From CAIMMJ01 sp037131955 (GTDB lineage Bacteria; Bacteroidota; Bacteroidia; UBA4408), in contig JBAXQC010000019.1 in the NCBI GenBank assembly GCA_037131955.1, forward strand, positions 1 to 39,659: a stretch of DNA of 39,659 nt. The letters are read 5' to 3'. The translations under genes and the position numbers were made by a program. Positions 34,193 through 39,659 of the stretch are shown in pieces (position 1 is the stretch's first letter; every line of letters begins with the position of its first letter). Below the pieces are notes generated by a model that was given only the letters and a program-made list of their open reading frames with translations, did no database searches and was not told the origin of the DNA.

Positions 34193-34693
34193 TTGAATAA
34201 AAAGTCTGAAATAATTTTAGTTGCTGCTGTTGCAAATAATAATGTGCTTGGAAAGGATAATAAATTAATTTGGCATTTACCTGCAGATTTAAAGATGTTT
34301 AAAAATTTAACCTCGGGAAGAACAATATTAATGGGAAGGAAAACTTTTGAATCTATTGGAAAACCATTGCCAAACAGAGAAAATGTAGTTGTTACAAGAG
34401 ATACAAATTTTAAACAAGAAGGCTGTATTGTTTTCAATTCGATAGAACAAGCTATAGAAAACTTAAAAAGTAGAGAAACTATATATATTGTTGGAGGCGC
34501 TCAAATATACAATGAATGTATATCAATTGCAGATAAGCTCTACATTACACATTTAGATTTGGAAATTGATGGTGATGTTTACTTCCCTGAGATAGATACT
34601 AACCATTGGAGATTGACGAAGAATGAGATTGGTATTTTAGACGATAAGAATTTGATTCTTCACAGATTTTGTGTTTATGAGAGAAATAATTAA
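34193..34693 (+). CDS. folA: Dihydrofolate reductase
   Basis: 166 residues, starting at a TTG (34193-34195) 4 bases after thyA; the conserved first strand (SEIILVAAVANNNVLG) begins almost at once, so no later start is possible. Key features are the catalytic Asp32 (WHLPADLKMFK), MGRKTFESIGKPLPNR and the NADPH-binding IVGGAQIY. It reduces dihydrofolate to tetrahydrofolate. The thyA-folA pairing is classical. It converges on the O-antigen ligase gene with only 4 bases between stops. Confidence 0.95.
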   Translation: MNKKSEIILVAAVANNNVLGKDNKLIWHLPADLKMFKNLTSGRTILMGRKTFESIGKPLPNRENVVVTRDTNFKQEGCIVFNSIEQAIENLKSRETIYIVGGAQIYNECISIADKLYITHLDLEIDGDVYFPEIDTNHWRLTKNEIGILDDKNLILHRFCVYERNN

Positions 34694-34697
34694 TCAG

Positions 34698-36269
34698 CTA
34701 CTTTTTTGATTGAGATTTAAAATTAAAAAACAAAAAGCTATTAAAAAATGCAAACATAGTTGCTCCAACACTAGTTTCTAGAGTGTCTTCGCCAAGAAAT
34801 GAAAGTAACATTGTTCCCAGAAAAATAAAGTAGAAGAAGTGCAACGACTTTCTTTCGCAAATTAATGGGTAGAATAGTGTAAACAAAAATATTGCAAGAC
34901 CGGTAATTCCAAATGCAATTGCAATACTTATAAATTGATTATGTGTTCTAATCCAATATGTTTCTGGCATTTTATCTTTTTGTGAAGCATGAAATTTTTT
35001 AAATTCTAAATCTATATCTCCTTGTCCTACGCCAAACCAAAAATTATCTTTCCAAATATTTATTCCTGCTTTCCACAAGTACAATCTCATGCCTAACGAA
35101 TGGCCTTGAGGTTTATTTCCTTTTTGCATATCTTCAATTTCATAAAACAATTGATACAAACGATTTTTTAATCCATAAGATAAACTGTATTTATAATTTG
35201 TAATTCCATTTTCAATATTAGCAATATCAGTTTCATTTAAATTCCAAATACCAACAGAATCTTTTTTTAATCCTTTTGAGGTCAAATACCTGTGCAGCGT
35301 AAATCTTATAAATTGATTTTTATTGTCTAGGCTATCAATATCAATGTTTGCTCTTATATTCCATTCTTTTTCATATTCTGGCTTGCAATGGTACCAAGCT
35401 ACATGATACCCATTTTCTATTTTTGAATCGTCGCCTTCAACTGTATATTCTCTCCCATTTTTTGTATGAATTTTTGTGGGCATTGATTCCTTTTCATACA
35501 GAGAGAAAAATTCGAGTTTTATTTTTTGTATGCCAAATATTGCACCAATAGTTGAGAGTATAATTGTACTTATAATAATGAATTTCCAAAGGTGATTTGC
35601 ATTTGAAAAAAGAAACCAAAATAAAATGGCTAATAGTAGTGTAAATAAAACAAACAGTCCATTGATTGAGGAAAGTAGAAAGAGAAAAAATACAAACCAA
35701 CTCACTAAACTACAGATTAATACTTTAATAATTATAGAATTGGAGCTTTTAAAGAATAAAAAATACACTAGAAAAAATATCGATAAACAAATTAGCAATG
35801 ATAATCTTATGTGACTAATTAAAATTGAAATTTGCCTAATATCAGTGATCTCTTTTCCATTTAAGCCCAACAAAACTGAAACACTTATAAGAGTAGAAAT
35901 AAAAACAGCTGCAATAAATAATTTAATAACTAAAAATTTATATTTATTATTTAATGGAGTTATCGAACCAATTATTATTGGCAACAATAAAATAGGAAGT
36001 TTAATTCTTAGATCGTTTAACCCAAACGTTGTATCTGTAGCCCAGCATATACCTGCAATGTGCAAAAAGTAAAGCGATGCAAATATCCAAATATACTTAT
36101 TGGATCTGAGAACATTTATTCTTTCTTTAAAACCAGGAAGTAAAACCCAACAAAGTAGTAATCCAATTTGAGAGACACTAATTAAAAAATTAGAAAGTGG
36201 TAAAGCAATTGCCAGAAGGCTTATAAAAAAAACAAAATAAATTTCAGTTCCTTGCTTTTTTAGTTGCAT
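34698..36269 (-). CDS. O-antigen ligase / polymerase family membrane protein
   Basis: 523 residues from the ATG at 36269; a TTG two codons upstream is less likely. It has about 10-12 membrane helices and, between about 248 and 430, a large extracytoplasmic loop. The loop ends in the family signature: RLYLWKAGINIWKDNFWFGVG, then THNQFISIAIAFGITGLAIF, as in the Wzy_C domain of WaaL ligases and Wzy polymerases. The loop is longer than that of a typical WaaL. It should join or polymerise glycan on lipid carriers at the periplasmic face. It follows the processing protease gene and lies near two glycosyltransferases. Confidence 0.85.
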   Translation of the reverse strand: MQLKKQGTEIYFVFFISLLAIALPLSNFLISVSQIGLLLCWVLLPGFKERINVLRSNKYIWIFASLYFLHIAGICWATDTTFGLNDLRIKLPILLLPIIIGSITPLNNKYKFLVIKLFIAAVFISTLISVSVLLGLNGKEITDIRQISILISHIRLSLLICLSIFFLVYFLFFKSSNSIIIKVLICSLVSWFVFFLFLLSSINGLFVLFTLLLAILFWFLFSNANHLWKFIIISTIILSTIGAIFGIQKIKLEFFSLYEKESMPTKIHTKNGREYTVEGDDSKIENGYHVAWYHCKPEYEKEWNIRANIDIDSLDNKNQFIRFTLHRYLTSKGLKKDSVGIWNLNETDIANIENGITNYKYSLSYGLKNRLYQLFYEIEDMQKGNKPQGHSLGMRLYLWKAGINIWKDNFWFGVGQGDIDLEFKKFHASQKDKMPETYWIRTHNQFISIAIAFGITGLAIFLFTLFYPLICERKSLHFFYFIFLGTMLLSFLGEDTLETSVGATMFAFFNSFLFFNFKSQSKK

Positions 36270-36295
36270 TGACAACCAACGTAAAATAAATGAAA

Positions 36296-37987
36296 TTATT
36301 TTATTTCAGGATCAACATATTTTCCAGCTAATATTTCTCCGTAAAGTTTGTCGTCTTTTAAAATCTCAGAGGCTTTCTTTACTTCTAAGTCTAAAGATAA
36401 AGAATGTTCTAATTTCCCTTTTTGATAGTAATATCGTGCAACTATTTCATTTTCTAATTCAGTTTTTATTTCTGTTTTAAAATTCTCTAAGTCGTGAGTT
36501 TTGTTGTGAGATATTACTTCTTTAAGTAGTTCTAGTTCTTTAGAGGCTTTGTCAAAATATTTTTCCTCTATTGCAATTTTCTTTAATTCTTCTAACTCTT
36601 TTTGGGTGTCCGTTGTATAATCATATTCTTTGTCATCTAGCCACTTACAAAATTTGTTGTATTCTTCGTCACTTAGTCTAAATTGCTTAGCCGCACCAAT
36701 TGAAGGATTGTTTAATTTAAATTGTGTGGCATAGTCAAATATTAGGGCTTTGCTTTCTAAACTAATAAGAATTTTGCTTGCGATTTTTGGTTTAACTTTT
36801 ACATCAGGATTTACACCGCCACCGTCAAAAACTTTTCTGCCGTTTTTTGTTTTAAACGCTGTTATTAACGAATCTGGAACTTTGCCAACGCTACCGTCCT
36901 CGTTTCGGTGACTGTAATCAAGAGCCTGAATGCATCTTCCACTTGGGATATAGTATTTTGCAGTGGTAACTTTTAACTTTGAATTGTATGTGAGGTTTCT
37001 TGTTGTTTGCACCAAGCCTTTTCCAAAAGTTTTTTGACCAACAACAATTCCTCTGTCTAAATCTTGAATGGCTCCAGAAACAATTTCACTGGCGGAAGCT
37101 GAACCTCTATTAACCAAAATTGCAATTGGCAAATTTAAATCTACGGGAGCATTTAATGCTTTGTAACTTTTTTGCCATTCAGAAACTTTTCCTTTTGTAC
37201 TTACTATTTCTGTTCCTTTTTCAACAAATAAATTAGAAAGATTTACTGCCTCGTGCAGCAAACCACCTGGGTTACCTCTTAGGTCAAGAATAATTCCTTT
37301 TAGGTCGGGATGATTTGTCTTTAAATCGACTATTGCATCTTTTACATTTTTACTTGCATCTTCTGTAAACTGATTTAAATAAACATATCCAATTCCATCG
37401 TCTACAATTCCTGAATAAGGAACATTATTTACTTTTATTTCTTCTCTGGTAATTATTTTTGTAATGTTGGACGATTCGCCTTCTCGTTTTATTAAAAGTT
37501 TTACTGGTGTATTTGGAGAGCCTTTTAAAACTTTACTTACTTCATCTGTATTTTTTCCTTTTATTGATTTTCCATCTACTTCAAGAATAATGTCGCCTGC
37601 AATTAATCCGCCTTTTTGTGCCGGAAAACCCTCATAAGGTTCAGATATTGCAATATAGTCTCCTTTCTTTCTAATAAGCGAACCAATTCCTCCATATTGA
37701 CCGGTTGTCATGTACTTGTAATCTTCTAATTCTGATTCGGGAATGTAATTTGTGTATGGATCTAGATCATCCAACATAGCATCTATTGCCTTTTTCATCA
37801 TGTCGCCAGGTTTTGTTTCGTCAACATAATATGTATTAACTTCTCTAAAAAGAGTGGCAAAAATGTCTAGATTTTTAGATATTTCAAAGTAGCTATCTGT
37901 AAAAGAATATGCCGTAAACAATGATGCTGAAATGGCAATTGCAACTAATGTAATTTTAATTTTTTTTAATATTGTCTTTTTGTTCAT
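36296..37987 (-). CDS. S41 C-terminal processing peptidase (CtpA/Tsp type)
   Basis: 563 residues. A single N-terminal hydrophobic segment (about 9-29) is a signal or membrane anchor. A PDZ domain covers about 90-175 (GQYGGIGSLI, KGGLIAGDIILEVDG). The protease domain has GIILDLRGNPGG (231-242), the nucleophile Ser298 in NRGSASASE and Lys323 in TFGKGLVQ, a spacing of 25 as in E. coli Tsp. Residues of about 400-563 form a C-terminal helical extension. It trims or degrades periplasmic proteins from their C-terminus. Confidence 0.94.
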   Translation of the reverse strand: MNKKTILKKIKITLVAIAISASLFTAYSFTDSYFEISKNLDIFATLFREVNTYYVDETKPGDMMKKAIDAMLDDLDPYTNYIPESELEDYKYMTTGQYGGIGSLIRKKGDYIAISEPYEGFPAQKGGLIAGDIILEVDGKSIKGKNTDEVSKVLKGSPNTPVKLLIKREGESSNITKIITREEIKVNNVPYSGIVDDGIGYVYLNQFTEDASKNVKDAIVDLKTNHPDLKGIILDLRGNPGGLLHEAVNLSNLFVEKGTEIVSTKGKVSEWQKSYKALNAPVDLNLPIAILVNRGSASASEIVSGAIQDLDRGIVVGQKTFGKGLVQTTRNLTYNSKLKVTTAKYYIPSGRCIQALDYSHRNEDGSVGKVPDSLITAFKTKNGRKVFDGGGVNPDVKVKPKIASKILISLESKALIFDYATQFKLNNPSIGAAKQFRLSDEEYNKFCKWLDDKEYDYTTDTQKELEELKKIAIEEKYFDKASKELELLKEVISHNKTHDLENFKTEIKTELENEIVARYYYQKGKLEHSLSLDLEVKKASEILKDDKLYGEILAGKYVDPEIK

Positions 37988-38129
37988 TTTTGATATTCAG
38001 TTGTTTTTGATAAACAAATTTGTAGCTCAAGTATTTTATTGCTCACAAATTTTAACGCAAAATAATAAATAAGTATTAGTTGTAGCGGGTTAAAGTACGT
38101 TAATGTAAAAAATAAGTTTCTACTTTAAG

Positions 38130-38339
38130 TCAAAGCAAAGGATCATAACCACTTCCACCCCATGGGTGACACCGTGATATTCTTTTTAGTGTAAGCCAGA
38201 ATCCTTTAAAAACTCCATATTTATTAAAAGCTTCTATGCCATATTGCGAGCAAGTAGGATTGTACCTGCATGCATTTGGTAGCAGAGGAGACAATATGTA
38301 TTGATAAGTTTTTATTAAATAGATAAAGATGTATTTCAT
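38130..38339 (-). CDS. yidD: Membrane protein insertion efficiency factor YidD
   Basis: 69 residues, the normal size. It has the family signature: YQYILSPLLPNACRYNPTCS at about 13-32, Y-GI-EAF and RISRCHPWGGSGYDPL near the end. It is a small membrane-associated protein that helps YidC-dependent insertion of membrane proteins. The common partners rnpA and yidC are not in the window. TATATTTG at 38353-38346 on the minus strand would be a -7 box almost touching the ATG, so a leaderless message is conceivable. Confidence 0.96.
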   Translation of the reverse strand: MKYIFIYLIKTYQYILSPLLPNACRYNPTCSQYGIEAFNKYGVFKGFWLTLKRISRCHPWGGSGYDPLL

Positions 38340-38368
38340 TTAATGCAAATATATATTTAAAAAAAAGG

Positions 38369-39403
38369 TTAGATTAGAGATCTATATATTTTTGAGTATT
38401 CAAGAGCAGCATTCTTCCAAGAGTATGTATTTGCATAGTCTATTTTTTCTTGTGATGAAAACAATTCCGTTTTAGAAATTAGCTCAAAAAGTTCACTTCC
38501 AATCTTTTCAGGCTCAAATGAATTAAAATAGTGGATGTAATTTTTTCCAATTTCGGGTAAGCTGCATTTATTAGTTGCTACAACTTTTGCTCCTACGCTT
38601 AATGCTTCAATTACCGGCAAGCCAAACCCTTCGGCAAGGCTTGGAAACAAAAATGCTTCGCAGTTCTTGTACAACCAAACTTTTTGGCTGTCGTTTATTT
38701 TTCCTGGAAGAATTAATTGCTTTTCTACATTAAATTCTTTTGCCAAAGAAATAATTTTTTGAGTGTACGAATTTGATTTGTCTCCCGCTATAATTAAAAA
38801 GTAATCTTTAAATGTATTTAAGATTGGTATTAATACATGAAAATTCTTTTTTTCTTGTATCATTCCAATGCTAAAAAAGAATTTAGAATTTTCTGGAATA
38901 GATTTTAAGGGAGTTTCTTGTTGATTAACGTTTAATGTATTTCCGTTATAAATTACAAATTGCTGTTTGCTTTCTAATTTAAGATTATTGTTTACAAGAT
39001 TTTTAGTATATTCACTTATGAAAACTATAACATCTGCTCTATTTATTTTTTTTTGAATTAAATTTAGTTTGCTATTTTTTTTTGACTCAGAATATTTCTT
39101 TTCTAGAAAATTTAGATCGTGAATTGTCAATACTATTTTCGTTTTTTTGTTGCTAGCAAAAAGTTTAGATTCTTGATGAGTTTGGTGTAAGATATTTGTG
39201 TGCTTTATTCCAAAAAAAGTTTGAAAAACTGATAGTTTTTTTTGAAATGAAAAATCTAAACTCGAATCAATTTTTTTTACAATGTAGTCTATTATAAAAT
39301 CTTTGTTTTGAACAGTAAGTTCATGAGCCAATGAATTGCAAAAACGCCCCAATCCACTATTCATGTTGTTAGTTTTTATGGCATCAAATACAATTTTATA
39401 CAT
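38369..39403 (-). CDS. Glycosyltransferase family 4
   Basis: 344 residues with the two-domain GT-B layout. The N-terminal acceptor half starts YKIVFDAIKTNN. The sugar-nucleotide half has SIGMIQEKKNF (Lys185/186), IIAGDK and the E-x7-E motif SLAEGFGLPVIEAL with Glu258 and Glu266. It transfers a sugar with retention of configuration, probably in lipopolysaccharide or capsule assembly. Its start overlaps the end of the next glycosyltransferase by eight bases, showing they are translated together. Confidence 0.92.
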   Translation of the reverse strand: MYKIVFDAIKTNNMNSGLGRFCNSLAHELTVQNKDFIIDYIVKKIDSSLDFSFQKKLSVFQTFFGIKHTNILHQTHQESKLFASNKKTKIVLTIHDLNFLEKKYSESKKNSKLNLIQKKINRADVIVFISEYTKNLVNNNLKLESKQQFVIYNGNTLNVNQQETPLKSIPENSKFFFSIGMIQEKKNFHVLIPILNTFKDYFLIIAGDKSNSYTQKIISLAKEFNVEKQLILPGKINDSQKVWLYKNCEAFLFPSLAEGFGLPVIEALSVGAKVVATNKCSLPEIGKNYIHYFNSFEPEKIGSELFELISKTELFSSQEKIDYANTYSWKNAALEYSKIYRSLI

Positions 39404-39659
39404 GATTATTTTGTTTAAAACTCCTTGCTTTTTTATATTTTAAATACGTGGCATGTGCTGAAATTTTACAAATAATAAATCCATAATAACCGTCTAAAAA
39501 TCCAAGTCTAAAAAAGTAATCTCTAATAAATCTTAAAAGAGGGCTTGTAATCAAATGATAAACAAAGATATTCTTGTTTTTTTTTGATATTTCTTTCGCC
39601 AAAAGATTAGAATATTTTTCGGCTTGTAAATAATGCTCCTTTATGGAATAATAACTGTA
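39396..39659 (-). CDS. Glycosyltransferase family 2, C-terminal part only
   Basis: The frame is open to the right edge (88 codons), so the start and catalytic domain are outside the window. The visible segment (EHYLQAEKYSNLLAKEI, then FIRDYFFRLGFLDGYYGFII) matches the C-terminal region of lipopolysaccharide-core family 2 enzymes such as those of the WaaE/KdtX type. It belongs with the family 4 enzyme that follows it. Confidence 0.75.
   Translation of the reverse strand, partial: YSYYSIKEHYLQAEKYSNLLAKEISKKNKNIFVYHLITSPLLRFIRDYFFRLGFLDGYYGFIICKISAHATYLKYKKARSFKQNNHV

Noticed and set aside
1..39659. CRISPR array, insertion sequence, integrase, attachment site or replication origin
   Set aside because: I saw no regularly spaced repeats, transposase or integrase motifs, direct repeats flanking a block, or DnaA-box clusters on reading through.

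Overview
The window is AT-rich and densely packed, and everything recognisable points to the chromosome of a Bacteroidota bacterium. The signs are two different type IX secretion sorting tails (a type A tail on a multicopper oxidase and a gliding-motility-associated type B tail on a large adhesin), a stand-alone uroporphyrinogen-III synthase next to a DUF4271 membrane protein, promoters of the TTG...TAnnTTTG type, almost no Shine-Dalgarno sequences, several TTG starts, and signal peptides that are mostly followed directly by glutamine. I see no rRNA, tRNA, CRISPR array, insertion sequence, phage or plasmid gene. The exact genus cannot be told from the sequence alone.

Left part (1-10018, all minus strand): a truncated sulfatase follows a secreted multicopper oxidase. 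A 342-base spacer with a folded element comes next. Then comes a tight run, read right to left: a YwqK-type repeat protein, cysS, a secreted M28/glutaminyl-cyclase-like lipoprotein and the magnesium transporter mgtE, closed by a hairpin terminator. Upstream of it lies the DUF4271-hemD pair.

Middle (10078-25240): a small holin-like membrane protein and a TIGR01777 epimerase-like protein run rightward. Facing them is a four-gene leftward operon of a beta-barrel-like protein and relatives of phenylacetate catabolism proteins PaaI, PaaJ and PaaY. Divergent from it is a histidine kinase-response regulator pair ending in a strong terminator. Then come a long acyl-CoA dehydrogenase, a small lipoprotein, a leftward TolB-like propeller plus M28-PDZ peptidase pair, a secreted coiled-coil protein of unknown role, and a membrane pyrophosphatase with a clear promoter and terminator.

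Right part (25345-39659): the adhesin, a lipoprotein and riboflavin synthase form a closely packed rightward operon that converges on aconitase. An Xre/RES toxin-antitoxin module with its own promoter sits before thyA-folA. The last block, leftward, is envelope-related: an O-antigen ligase-like protein, a C-terminal processing protease, yidD, and two glycosyltransferases, the last of which runs off the window.

Most of this is ordinary housekeeping and envelope biology. I did not find a convincing, wholly new multi-gene system. The observations I rate highest are the coincidence of a glutaminyl-cyclase-like enzyme with seven Gln-starting secreted proteins, the displaced membrane glutamate in the pyrophosphatase, the Xre/RES module, the adhesin-lipoprotein-ribE coupling, and the structured spacer at 3022-3089.
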